NCBI RefSeq assembly: GCF_963678635.1
Contig: NC_087064.1
Location: forward strand, 20,880,509-20,944,508
Source of the DNA: Symsagittifera roscoffensis
Lineage: Eukaryota; Xenacoelomorpha; Acoela; Convolutidae
Length of the DNA stretch: 64,000 nucleotides
Reading direction: 5' to 3'
Position numbers and translations under genes: made by a program. How positions within the stretch are numbered: position 1 is the stretch's first letter; the number at the start of each line of letters is the position of its first letter. Of this stretch, positions 53,801 through 64,000 are shown piece after piece. The notes beneath the pieces are model-generated. The model did no database searches. It was not told the DNA's origin and worked only from the letters and a program-made list of their open reading frames with translations.

Positions 53801-56800
53801 ACCAACTCCTAGGAGTGAAAATGGAAATTATGACACAAAAGCCAGCCAGCAGAACCCAAATGGTGTAGATTATGATGCCATCGATGATACGACAAGTGAT
53901 GAGGCGATAACTGATTCGGCAAAGTTCAACAAAGTGCGGTCTCAAAAGTTCATGGCGGCTAAAGATGGAGATATTTTGTCACCCTCTAGTCACAGGTTGT
54001 CAATTCTCTTCGACCGGAAGCAAAAACAGCAGTCTAGTCTTGTGAAACGCGACGGAAGAATAATGAAGCGGGCCAATAGTTTCGGGTAGGTGAAAGCGTT
54101 TCTTTTTTTTTCATCCACATATTTTTTCTCTAAAAAAGTTTAGCTCAGTTGATTTCAACACAGTTACAGAAATGTAAACTTGCAATCACCAACAAGGATT
54201 GGCTGTTAAAAAAATCTACGACTTATCGAGTAAGTTATAAACTCATCAGTTGTTCGAGTCAATGGTTCAAGTCCCGGGCAGTACCTTTTTTCAGTATGTA
54301 TGCAACTGAAATTTTTTCCGGTAAAATTGAATTGTCGGGAATTCTTTCGCTCAAGTTTTGTCGGCTTAGCTGCTTTCACGGATTTTGCTTGTGCCATTTG
54401 ATTGTATGTGCATGTGCATGTGTTGTTTTTCGAAGTTTCAAGAGAGATTTTTTTATAAAACTTTTTTTGGCTTAACTTGTCTGCTCAAGGATTGTCGGCT
54501 TTGTTTCCTGTTCTGAAGGTTTGTTACGTTAGTAAGTTAATTTTCAAATGTCCGACTTTTTTTGCCTCGAATGATCTTTTATCGAGACATAACAAAATAT
54601 AAAATTTTAGGTAGACATTCGTTTTTCAACAGCTTTCTTTTTTTCAATTTCCTATGTTTTTTTGTTTGTGATGTAAATTTTTTCCGGTAAAAATGAATTG
54701 TCGGGACTTCACGGATTTTGCTTGTGCCATTTGATTGTATGTGCATGTGCATGTGTTGTTTTTCGAAGTTTCAAGAGAGGTTTTTTTATAAAACTTTTTT
54801 TGGCTTAACTTGTCTGCTCAAGGATTGTCGGCTTTGTTTCCTCTTCTGAAGGTTTGTTACGTTAGTAAGTTAATTTTCAAATGTCCGACTTTTTTTGCCT
54901 CGAAAGATCTTTTATAGAGACATAACAAAATATATAATTTTAGGTAGACATTCGTTTTTCAACAGCTTTCTTTTTTTTTCAATTTCCTATGTTTTTATGT
55001 TTGTGATGTATCGAAATTGATGCAAAGCTCCATATGATAATATGATGCATTTTTTTGAAACTAAGTCACAAAAAAGTGTTCATTAAAAGTATTCACTAAT
55101 TATAAACCCAACCTGTTGCGTTTTGCGTTTGAAGTTTCATCTGTTTTGTTTGTGGCTAGTATTTGCAGTTATTCAAGCATCAGAGGGAAGGACGTGATAT
55201 TTCGAAGCTACTTGTCAGAGCTTCAACGCCGCACTTTGCAGCAATAGTTTTATTTATGTTTAGTGGCACTTTTGCTGCATAGCATTGGTAATTTAATAGC
55301 ACCTATAGCTGCATCATTGGTGGCTAGTATAATGAATGTTTCAATGGTACCTGGCGCAGATGTAAGAACGTGCAACTCCTAATCTCTATTACGCAGATTG
55401 AATTTGTAAACTTAAATTAAATTGAGTTTTTTTCGGTTTTCTGGCTTGTTTCAATTTTTAGTGCTGCTTTGTGTCGTCTTCTCGCTTGTGCTTACTTTCG
55501 TCTCTGTGCTAAAGTTATCCATTTCTGGCCATGTTTGAAACTACTTTCCCAATCCCTTGACTCTTTTCCAATGAGCTACTTGTGTTCATTGACTCTTTTC
55601 TAATTGTAAGTTGGCTATGTTTCTAAAATTGTCTCCGAAGCTTTTTATAGTGCGTTGGACTCATTTGGTCAATCCGGAAAAAAAGTTGACATAGTTCTTG
55701 AAAATTTGCGCCATTTTCCAAAAATTATGATTTCGACCCTGTCCCACACGCAATGTCTCGTATGATTTTGTTTTCGTATGACTAAGCGATGTTTTTGTTC
55801 CAAAATTGATGAAAGAAGGAATAATTGTGCACCGTTTGGTTTTTCCTTCAAAAAACTTGATTTTTATGTTGCTAAAGTGGTTTTTGCTGCATTAGGTTTG
55901 ACGGAATATTAATACCCTGAGCTCATAATTGAAAAAGGTATTTTATCTGCCACTATTGTTTTTGAAAAATGAACTTGAATTTACCAATTTGTGATTCTTA
56001 ACCCGGCTGAAAAATAACTCCATATTGAACTGTGGCAACTTAATTGGTCGAAATAACCTGCACTCAATGAGAAACATTCATGTCACTTTGATCTGAAAAT
56101 GGTGTGAGGGTAAAATTGATTAAAAGTTTTCGCGCGCATCATTAATCAGAAATCGACAATTTTTGAACCCCATCATATATTAACAAAAGGGATCTGTGGG
56201 GAAAATATTTTTAATTATGAATATACTTTAATTATGAATAATATTTTTAATTAGCTGTAATATTTTTCAGATGGTATAGGAAAGGTTTTCAAAAACTATT
56301 GTCAGACATAAATTCGATGTTTTTCCAGTAAAAAAATACATCGAACACATCTTATTCGTATTTTCCTTCAAATCACTCTTATCCAGCTTAAACTCGCTCT
56401 TATTCCGCCCAAAAAATCAATGCTGATTTCTATCTTCATTTTTCAATGAGAGCTCAAGTTTTTGTGTCCAAAACTAAGCTGAGAATGATGAAAAAAGCAG
56501 ATTGATTGTCCTCCAGACGCAAACTCTTACCGAGCTTGATTTGACTGGATTAGTTAAAACATGCCAACTTTCAGTAACGTTTTTGAAAAAAACTCAGATT
56601 AAAAAGAACTCAACAAAAATATCCAAAAAATCAAAATTAACACTGCTGCTTTCTGTCGTTATTGCAATCATCTGTTTCGACTTGTTGCTCCACCCAAACC
56701 CCTGTCTCATCTATTCTGTTTCGGTTGAGCACTGACATAAGTTAGACTTTGAAAGTCAAATCAGAAAGTGAGCACTTCGACCCGGATTATTACAAGCCAA

Positions 56801-57078
56801 ATACTCTTTTTTCTCATTTTCTAAATAACCATCCGGTTGTTTTATGCAGATCTTCGGCCGATTGTGGTGGTAATGGTGTATCAGGGGTAGTTGATACATG
56901 TGTAGTGGGCCCAACAGAGGAGACAGCGGCTGAGAAGTATGCGAGACAGAACAATTGCATTGGTGGCATCGACTTGCCCTCACCTCATCACACTCATCCT
57001 AACCCAACCTCACTCCCATTCATTCACGAACAAACCAGAGGCAAGAAAACTTCACAAAAAGTGTATCTCTTTAACTAA
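50885..57078 (+). CDS. Five-exon gene, 578-aa protein of unknown function
   Basis: Exons are 50885-51675, 52487-52588, 53063-53295, 53704-54085 and 56850-57078. All four introns have GT...AG ends (donors GTAAGT, GTTAAT, GTTTTT, GTAGGT; acceptors TTCTAG, TTTTAG, AAAG, TGCAG). The phases join without a stop, and the total is 1,737 nt including TAA. The protein is polar and low in complexity: a charged N-terminus, a Lys-rich patch (KKKKNREKKTEKE) near residue 220, Ser-rich stretches, acidic DYDAIDDTTSDEA, then a basic VKRDGRIMKRANSFG block resembling a kinase-target site, and a Gly/His-rich C-terminus. No signal peptide, membrane span or known domain is seen, so an intracellular scaffold or regulator is likely. 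AATAAA follows 38 nt after the stop. Upstream untranslated exons are possible. Confidence 0.7.
53507..53650 (+). repeat. Fragment of the hAT-like dispersed repeat in intron 3
   Basis: It has the GAGCTCTCCTAAAGCA block, the AAAACGTGCCGAAATTGCCC region and GCTGCGCGC. These resemble the interior of the copies at 18320, 20177 and 58488 but are more diverged. It lies just upstream of exon 4 of the five-exon gene. Confidence 0.4.
54141..54286 (+). repeat. tRNA-like (SINE-type) segment in intron 4
   Basis: TAGCTCAGTTG at 54141-54151 matches a Pol III A box. GGTTCAAGTCC at 54264-54274 matches a B box and is followed by CGGGCAGTACC and a T run. Box spacing (about 120 nt) is too long for a plain tRNA gene, so a tRNA-derived SINE or a duplicated tRNA relic is more likely. 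Confidence 0.4.
54311..55010 (+). repeat. Imperfect tandem duplication in intron 4 (54311-54676 and 54677-55010)
   Basis: Both units start ATTTTTTCCGGTAAAA and run through the TGTGCATGTGCATGTG block, TTAACTTGTCTGCTCAAGG and GGTAGACATTCGTTTTTCAA. The second unit lacks about 33 bp near its start. Otherwise they differ at few positions. Non-coding. Confidence 0.85.
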
Positions 57079-57115
57079 TTTCCATCCTTCATCGCAAAAG
57101 GGTGGTTCGTTACTA

Positions 57116-57121
57116 AATAAA
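57116..57121 (+). terminator. Polyadenylation signal of the five-exon gene
   Basis: AATAAA 38 nt after the TAA at 57076-57078, followed by T-rich sequence. Confidence 0.6.
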
Positions 57122-58160
57122 TATTTGTTTATGATTAATCGTTGAGTTAGAACTTTGATTGGGTGGTTAATTTTTTACGAGAGGCCAAATGGGGGAAATC
57201 GTTGAAGGGTATCGTACTTCTGTTAACCAATAACTTTACCTTGTCTCTTTTCATACCTGTGATCTATAAAGCAACATTTTGCTAGATCAATGCAAAGATT
57301 TTGTGTGGTGATATATACATCTAGCTTTTCTTGCAAAGTTTGCATTCATTTACAAAAAATAAGTCCCAGTTTTCGAATTTTTCGTTTTTTTTGCTGTTTT
57401 TGCAACAGTGATTTTAGTAATTTCTTCTAGTCTCAAGCAGATACTTAGCAAAGTATCATACGCGAGATTGCTGAAATATGTTTACTTCCAAGCAGGAGCA
57501 TCTGAAGAAAATTGCTTAGATGCATAGCAATCATTGTTTTGAATCTTTTCCAGTTACATCCTTGATTTTTGCCGAAACTCAGTTTAATGAATGCAATTTA
57601 AATGACTTTTGCTCAAATAATTCATGTTAAATATGTCCGTGTGGATAACTGCACTGATTGAACTATTTTAAACTAATTTAATTGTGTTGTGAATAAATTT
57701 GTGACCACATTATATTTACCCTTGAGTTAAGCAAGGGTATTGCAATCTGGCACTAAACTTTTCCCCGTAAATAGTTTTGATCGCAGGACTCTAATCCTGG
57801 ACTCAATCACCTACTCCCTACTCGGCTTTTCTGTTGCACAGAGATATTTTGAGAATGTTAGCATTTGAAATATCCGGCTTTATAAAAATTTGCTGTACTT
57901 TTACCAAGTCGATTTTTAAAATTACTTTTTTTTCAGTTTTTTTGTCCTTTTTTGGAATAATATTTAGGTGTCGACATATTTTATATCGACTTAATAGCCT
58001 CTTATTGCGTCGTTTGATGACCAAAAAAAGTTTTATGTGCGTCAGGGGAAGGTGGACTTGAATTTTGTCGGCTTACTTTTGTTAAACAATTTTGAGAATG
58101 AAGGGTTTTGCTCAGGTATTCTTTAGGCTTTGTTATCATTTGGTAATTGTAATTTGAAAT
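57122..58160. other. Spacer without a supported gene
   Basis: Only an old repeat block (near 57729, shared with 48711) was recognised. Open frames at 57818-58061 lie on both strands in AT-rich sequence and are not supported. Confidence 0.35.
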
Positions 58161-58179
58161 TCAATCAAACACACGAAAC

Positions 58180-58460
58180 ATCTTGCACTAAACATTCAAT
58201 CAAACACACTAAACACACTAAACATCTGGTAACCCAACTGCCTGAGACTGTAAAAGCTTGTAGCTCGAATCCGGACGGGACTTTTTTCGCAAACCAGAGT
58301 TTTTGTGCTTTTCAGAAAATAGTCCGTCTGTTAATTTTGTCTGCTTAGTTCCCGTAACCCAATTTTTTTTTCAATTCTTCCAAGCTTATATAACGCTCCT
58401 GCTTGAGACAACAAAGCTTAGTAGTTCGAATCTAGTCGAGACCTGTTTTTTTGCAAACTT
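58180..58460 (+). repeat. Two tRNA-like repeat units
   Basis: Unit 1 has GGTAACCCAACTGCCTGAGA, then GTAGCTCGAATCCGGACGG. Unit 2 has CCTGCTTGAGACAACAAAGC, then GTAGTTCGAATCTAGTCGAG. Each ends in a B-box-like CTCGAATCC or GTTCGAATC, a T run and a GCAAAC block. The arrangement resembles the 3' two thirds of a tRNA in a SINE. Full cloverleafs are not present. Confidence 0.4.
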
Positions 58461-58487
58461 AAAATTTTCGGCTAGCATAGATCATTG

Positions 58488-58884
58488 CAGGGGCGGATCC
58501 AGGATTTTCTCGAGGGGGGGGGGGATTTTCAAAAAACTTTTGAAAATTTTGACCTTTTTTTATGTCGACCTAATTGGTTTTTTGAGCTATCCCAAACACT
58601 GTTTTTTCCCTATTTTGGGCTAAATTTTATACGCCGCAGCCAAATTTTTGAAAAAACAGTCAAAAAAAGCCGTTTTTGGGCACTTTTTGAGAAATTTTGA
58701 CAAAAAAAATTGCGTTTTTTGGCGCGCGCTCCCCCTCAAAATTAATATATATTGGCGTCGCTCGGCCAAAAATGGATTTCTTAAAAAGTATCAAAGGGGG
58801 GACCCTTTGGGTCGGCAGGGGGTCGAATCCCTGAGGGAAGGGGGCGTCCGCTTCCCCCGCCCCCTCCCCCTAAATCCGCCCCTG
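58488..58884 (+). mobile_element. 397-bp hAT-type MITE with perfect 8-bp target-site duplication
   Basis: The left end is CAGGGGCGGATCC and the right end, inverted, is CAGGGGCGGATTTAGGGGG. GATCATTG flanks it directly at 58480-58487 and 58885-58892. An 8-bp duplication plus CAGGG termini fit the hAT superfamily. Inside are the GGCGCGCGCTCCCCC block and G/C runs. Open frames crossing it are not genes. Truncated relatives lie at 18320, 20177 and perhaps 53507. Confidence 0.9.
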
Positions 58885-58892
58885 GATCATTG

Positions 58893-60361
58893 TCCGTTTC
58901 CTTTTTTGTCAGCTTTGTTCCGAAAAAAGCTCCTAAACCTCGGAATTTTTTCTAGCATTCTGAAAATTTTTGTTAAATTTCTAATAGTGCCAGTAACTTT
59001 GTTTCAATTGTTTTGGACATTCGTTGCAATTTTCATGATTTGTACTGACAAAAAATAATTTTTGAAGGTTTTTTTCCCCAAATTTTCTACTTTTCTTTTC
59101 ATTTGATTTTAATCGAAGTTATTCATTTTGTATCGCAAGTGGAGCAAATCTCAGCTTCGCTAATGTGTATAATTTTGAAAGGAGTATGGGGGGGGGGAAT
59201 CTGAGACGGGCATTTCAGGAAATGGGAAACTGGAAAATAACTGTTGTTTTTTGTAATATTGATGTTCTTCCGAAACGTCTTTAAAAATTTGGAGTATGAA
59301 AAGTATTGTTCGTGTAGAATATCAGAATCTTCACCACTAATAATTATAAGTTTGATAGATTATGGGGAAAATTCAAAAGATGCAAATTCAGATCTTTTGC
59401 TCAAGTTGTAAGGATTGTTTTATCTGTTTTCTTTATTTCCTAGGAAATGCAAAGTTTTGTTGCAGAGAATATTGTTAAAGTTATGGAAGAGATTGCAATG
59501 CTCAAAACACGTCTGAACACTGCACCCCATGTTTGAGTTGCAAAGCAAAAAAAGGTTTCAATGTTGCTTTATTGCAATGAAGTTCTGGTTGGTGAACAAA
59601 CCAACCCTCGTGAACAAATTTGCTTTTCACACATTACGTCAAAGTAACACGTACTCTGCAGTACGCACTTCGCGGGGATCAAAAAATATTGGATTGTTGT
59701 ACATCTTTTGATCAAATAGGTAGTTTTCATTGCAAGGGGGGTTTCGAAAGCATCAGGTGGCTCCCGCAACTCCAGATCGATTCTGTTCAACATCACATCG
59801 TAATTGAGCCCAAAATGGCATACATTTTAGGTAGTTTAATGCAGGCTACAGTTTTTTAAATTTATTTAGAGCTCCTAAAAATTGCATATTTCGTTATAAT
59901 TTTGGGATAAAATTTCATGGAATAAGCATTCCGGTGGGGTCACTTCAGATCTCTCCCCCAGTTCCAGTTCATAGGGGTCACTATTCTAGGGGAACTGGGG
60001 TATATAAAAAAATGGATTTGTTTTGCAGAGTAAAAGAACTATTTAAATGGAAAATTTGAATTGTGGGGGCGGGGGAGTGGAAGAGAGCCCAAACAATTTT
60101 TGACTTCAAGCTGCAGGTCCGAGAAAGGGAAAATCTTACACAATTTTTGCATGAATCTTCGCTCATACAATAAAATCATCTTAATACATTTAAAAGGGTT
60201 GGAATTTTTTTGAAACATTTTGTTTATTTTCACTAGCATACATTTATAGTGATTTGAAAGAGTTCTGAAAACATATTTGGTTGATTTTAATTCGCGTGAA
60301 GTATTATGATTCTTCATAAGACACTATTGTGTCAATGGCAAATAATAGAATTCAATTTCAG
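58893..60361 (+). other. Spacer, with one possible exon at 59444-59536
   Basis: After a TTTATTTCCTAG acceptor, codons from 59444 read EMQSFVAENIVKVMEEIAML and onward to TGA at 59534-59536. This is a short amphipathic, coiled-coil-like stretch. Without a partner exon it is only a candidate, and might be the end of a plus-strand gene. The frame at 59620-59859 is unsupported. The remainder is AT-rich and featureless. Confidence 0.3.
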
Positions 60362-60612
60362 GCAAGTGGAGACCAAAACAGTCCTTAGACAACAAAAGCA
60401 AAGCCAGCAAAACCGGCTCCCCCAAAGCAGGCGAAGTATACTGTGACCCGATCAGCGGCGCCCCTCCCCTCTTCCTTCATCGCATCCATGAGCTGATAGA
60501 AAGTGTGAATGAAAGTGTGAGGTGTGAACGAATGAAGCCGAACAGAAGAATACGAACTAATAATCATCGAATTAGTCTCACTAATACTAACAGGGATTCA
60601 AATAAATTGTGA
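60362..60612 (+). CDS. Probable terminal exon of an unidentified plus-strand gene (82 codons)
   Basis: An acceptor TTCAATTTCAG precedes an open frame that needs one base from the previous exon and then runs 82 codons to TGA. Base composition jumps to coding-like (GCCGGCTCCCCCAAAGC-type stretches) in contrast to its surroundings. Codons include GEVYCDPISGAPPLFLHRIH and a basic, Asn/Arg-rich end. An AATAAA overlaps the end of the frame (about 60601) and another lies at about 60884. The upstream exons were not identified. It is not in phase with the last exons of the five-exon gene. No family recognised. Confidence 0.45.
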
Positions 60613-60955
60613 TGTTTGTTTTAGTTTATCAAAACAAGATAGTTTTTCATAGAAAGATATAATTGAATTCACGGCTTTTCCGTCACATTAGAGACAAGAA
60701 GTTTTTTTTCATAATGATGCTATTGTTTTTGATTATTTTAAACTGGTTAAAAATTGAAATTGACGATACCATTTTTTGGTGTATATTTTCATCTCGTCGA
60801 ACCGATACTGCAAAGGGACAAGAAAACTATTTTTACAATGAAATTAAGCACTTCTATTCAGAAAAGTTAACGTGCAAGTAACCAAAAATAAATTCTTTAT
60901 ATTAAAAGCAAAATAAAAGATACAGATCGGACCGCATAAGACTCTTTTATAAAAT

Positions 60956-61963
60956 TTAAAACTTTTGAATTTGAAATGAATGATGTGATTTAAATGAATT
61001 TGGTTCTCTCTTAGGAGCAGTTTCAGACAAGTTCGATGAAAATCTCAAACTGTGCCATCTTCTTTTGATGGTTTGACTGTTCCGGAATCTTAAAATTTGC
61101 TCGATATGAGACATTTTGAAGCAGTGCATTTTTCTACTCTGAATATTTTGCATTTTTTCTTCTTGCAACCAAGGTCTCCAGAATTTGATTGGTTGTGGGT
61201 TTTCCTGGAAATTCGTATTCACTTTCCGGTTCGTTGAAAATTTATTCGGTCTTCTGGGTTTTCGGCTGATTGTGTAATGCGAAGGGTTGCGGCCCTCTTT
61301 TTTGATCAAGGCGGGTAAGATTCGTCTTCTTGCATTTATGAACCAGTTGCAAACTTGAAGAGGCGTTAAGTTGGTAGCTTCCGAGAGTGAAATCTTTTCT
61401 TGTTCCGTCGGATAAGCGTGATATCTGTGTAACTCCAGCCAAGAGCGCAGGATGTCTACAGCTTCTTTTGGAAGTGTTCCTCTTTGTTTTTTGAGATATA
61501 TCAAATGGCTATTTGAAGAATGAAGATTTTCCGAAAAATTTTCCGGGTCTTCGTAGGTCGGGAAATGTGAACTGAACAAAAAAACAACTGAATATGTAGT
61601 TAAATTTGTGGGTTCTTTCGACAGGTTTTCCGGGAGAGAACGTTAACCAATATAATCATAATGATTGAAACTCGTGTTATGGCCAAATTATCATAATATC
61701 CAATGCCAATGCCTTTCAAATGCAATTTTTCTTCAATACGTATCAAAAACACTAAAACATCCTTTTGGAACATTTTTTCATCAAATTTCAATAATAAGAA
61801 ACTGAAAATGCATGTAGGTTGAAGTTCTATTATCGAATGCTATATCATTTGAAACTTACCCATGATCAGTTATTCCGCTGCTATATTTCAATTCGTTGCC
61901 AGCTGTGCTTTCAGTTTTGTCTTCGTAATATTCATAGAACTGTTGGTTGATCAGAGAAAACAT
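60956..61963 (-). CDS. TGIF-family TALE homeodomain transcription factor (two exons, 239 aa)
   Basis: Exon 1 is 61963-61860 (ATG, donor GG/GTAAGT). Exon 2 is 61571-60956 (acceptor TTTTTTTGTTCAG). The phase-2 junction restores the frame exactly, and the intron is 288 bp. The homeodomain spans about residues 62-122. It has the TALE three-residue loop insertion ([11 protein letters not shown], residues 83-93) and recognition helix [11 protein letters not shown] (108-118) with Ile at position 50, as in TGIF proteins. The motif after the domain ([17 protein letters not shown]) also matches the TGIF signature. TGIF proteins are nuclear repressors acting at TGTCA-type sites and in SMAD/retinoid pathways. 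The flanks are short and lineage-specific. The gene converges with the plus-strand exon at 60362-60612. Confidence 0.9.
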
Positions 61964-64000
61964 GTCCCTACTTTTTGAATTTAAAATTTTGTTCAGATTC
62001 GGACGTTAAGGGCAAAATCACGTCAAAAATCTTTGACTATCATCTTTCGAGAGAATTTCTAAAATTTAATCTAGTTATAATTGTTGATGAAGTTAATAAA
62101 AGGCAGTATAAGTTTATCTCTTTCCGTTTGACAGATTAAACTGTGACCAGTTAAACAAAAAGGCTCAAAAGTCAAGTGAAAGCAGCAAGTGTTTACCTGC
62201 GTTTGCTTATTATGAGAAGTCTGTTTGACTTCGAAGAGTGGTCGAGATACTTTTTCTTTGCACAGTCACTCGATTGCAGTTTGACAATAAAAAACAGGAT
62301 GTACTACACTTTGTCCAAATTTGCCCTATTGCACCAGGACCCGGATCGCACCCTTGCATCTGGGTCGACAGGTTGTGTGGGCGACAAACAATCACTTCAC
62401 CCCTCTTGACGGTACTCAGTTTACATAATGTCACTTGGATCACACCCATAATTCAAGAGATAGATATAATTGACTTGGAATAGATTTCAAACTAAATTTG
62501 GACGCAGAGTTTGCAAAAAACTTGTCAATTCTGTCAGATAAACGATAACAGAATATTGTTTTAGCTATGAAGTCCAGCCCTCAAATACGCAATTCAAAAA
62601 ACGGCGGTTTCATAAAATGGTCTTATAGCTCATTAACTCATCTTTACAAACGGTTTATCAACGGCTTGATAAACTGTCAAAACTCCTTGTTTTGACCACG
62701 AAATTTTTGAGTGCAATAATTGGAAAGAAAAGAAAGTTTTTTGGGCATCTGTTTTTGTTCTGCCGAAGAGCAAATTCTTATTGCTACGAGAGTTTTATAA
62801 GTTTTCTGATTATATAAGGATTAAGGATTCTGCTTGAGCACAGATCAATCACCCTTTATTAGTAAAAAAACTTTTGCAGCAAAGACAGAATTTAAAAAGC
62901 TTCAGAACGCTGTTTTTGATTACTTTCCCCGGCAAACATTTCCTTTTCAATTTCAACTATCAGTACCAGAAAGGAAAAAAAACTGCCTTTTGTTTTTTTT
63001 GTCGTTTTGAAATACAAAATAGCCACGTAGTTGATGGGAAAAAGTAATAGATAAAACATATTGAAAAAAACAGCAAAAAAAAGAAACGTTTTTTTTTTTG
63101 CATCCATGATTCTGATTTAAGATCCCCCCAAATTTTTTGAAACCAAGTCGAAAAATCACAACAATCTAGTCTCAAACATTTAGGCCCCAAATGTTTGTTG
63201 TCTTTTGCACTAAATTTTTTTTATTATTCTTCATTTCCAAGTGGTCAATTTTTTACGAGATAATCATTGGAAGATTTATCTCAAAGCTGTTCATATTGTC
63301 GCCTTCTTGCACAAATGCAAATACATCAATAAAAATTGATTTCAATTAGCCATTGTAAAAAACCGATCGGTATACATAGCAGTAACTAAAACCGTTTAAC
63401 GGCTTGTGTTGGATGTTTTTTGTATTGGTTCATCCATAAAATTTGATGCGAAAAACTTGATATGAAAAAGAAAATTCATAGTTTCATCTCTAATCACCAT
63501 TGCCTTGTGGAAAAATTTAAATATGATGTTGCTCCTCAAAACACTGCGCATCGATCAACCTACAGAATTCTTCTTGTATTGCACTGTTGCACAATCTCCG
63601 AATATCTTGATTGGACCTGTTGTTGTTGATTTCTCCTACCACTCACAACTAACTTTTGTTGCAATCTACACTTTTAGCAATGCCAAACAAAAGAAAAATC
63701 TGTTTCGTCTCAGAACTTTTAACTGTTAATTGTCACTATAGCTTTAATTGGCCATTTGAAATACCACGTCCAGGCGGTGTTTCAGGGTTCTCAATCAATC
63801 ATCTATGTAACGGTCATCCCACATATTGAACCTTCAATTCACTTCTACTTTTGCACATTTCACAGAATGATTTTTTTTTATTTTGTCTGAATAGTCGTCA
63901 TCCGAAATCCCATTACATATTTTCTGAAAATAATTGAAGCAATCAACACACTCAAATTATTTGGACCTAAAAGTTATCTTTTTGCACTTAGGTTATTTAA
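61964..64000. other. Region upstream of the TGIF-family gene; no gene recognised
   Basis: CTGTCA/TGACAG motifs at 62129-62134, 62531-62536 and 62674-62679 match the TGIF core site. The sequence 62200-62460 is richer in G+C and open on both strands but has no splice or homology support. A T/A-rich stretch with long A and T runs lies at 62975-63110. The open frame at 63505-63729 is unsupported. Confidence 0.3.

Noticed and set aside
58303..59058. Open frames of 71-136 codons on the plus strand
   Set aside because: They cross the hAT-type MITE and its G/C runs. No splice or homology support.
63505..63729. 74-codon plus-strand frame near the right edge
   Set aside because: No acceptor or donor in phase, no similarity recognised, and composition like the spacer.
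1..64000. CRISPR arrays, bacterial operons or prophage
   Set aside because: Introns, polyadenylation signals, LTR elements and a TALE homeobox gene show eukaryotic DNA. The palindrome array at 41.8-43.2 kb lacks uniform repeats and spacers.

Overview
The window is nuclear DNA of an AT-rich, intron-bearing animal genome. The clearest evidence for an animal is a two-exon TGIF-type TALE homeobox gene at the right end (60956-61963, minus strand). A second gene with five phase-compatible exons lies at 50885-57078. The species cannot be named from this sequence. A tunicate or another small invertebrate with a transposon-rich genome would fit, but that is a guess.

Left part (1-17590, minus strand): a decayed Ty3/gypsy-like LTR retroelement that enters from beyond the left edge and ends in an old LTR (17230-17590). 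It carries frameshifts and stops throughout. It is also rearranged by nested direct duplications: a pol segment repeated, a 1,475-bp tandem duplication at 4021-6970, and a 2.82-kb tandem duplication at 8716-14360.

17591-21232: a repeat-rich spacer holding an intact intronless 207-codon reading frame (19496-20119), pieces of a dispersed hAT-like repeat, and a 440-bp MITE with 9-bp target-site duplications.

21233-40150 (minus strand): an essentially complete, unusually large (18.9 kb) LTR retroelement related to the left-hand relic. It has 410-bp TG...CA LTRs that look identical by eye, a 4-bp ATCC target duplication and a primer-binding site. In its own 5'->3' direction the order is: LTR; leader; a 155-aa basic ORF (ORF0) overlapping gag; gag-protease-RT-RNase H; integrase in the -1 frame; two tiny membrane ORFs; a 378-codon frame with no Met codon; an envelope-like glycoprotein frame with signal peptide and TM segment; a 601-aa orphan ORF coupled to env by ATGA; LTR. 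Three in-frame TAA codons (RT, RNase H-IN linker, env) and an Asp-to-Asn change in RT motif A make this copy defective, although its LTRs indicate recent insertion.

40155-50884: repeat-dominated DNA. It holds a 1.4-kb fold-back structure built from GCGGAATCCGC palindromes, a TIR MITE, a MULE transposase relic, old diverged duplications and a perfect 500-bp tandem duplication just upstream of the five-exon gene. 50885-57078 is that gene, of unknown function. 57122-60361 is spacer with tRNA-like repeats and a 397-bp hAT-type MITE with perfect 8-bp target duplications. 60362-60612 looks like the last exon of an unidentified plus-strand gene that converges on the TGIF gene. No recognisable feature was found in the last 2 kb.
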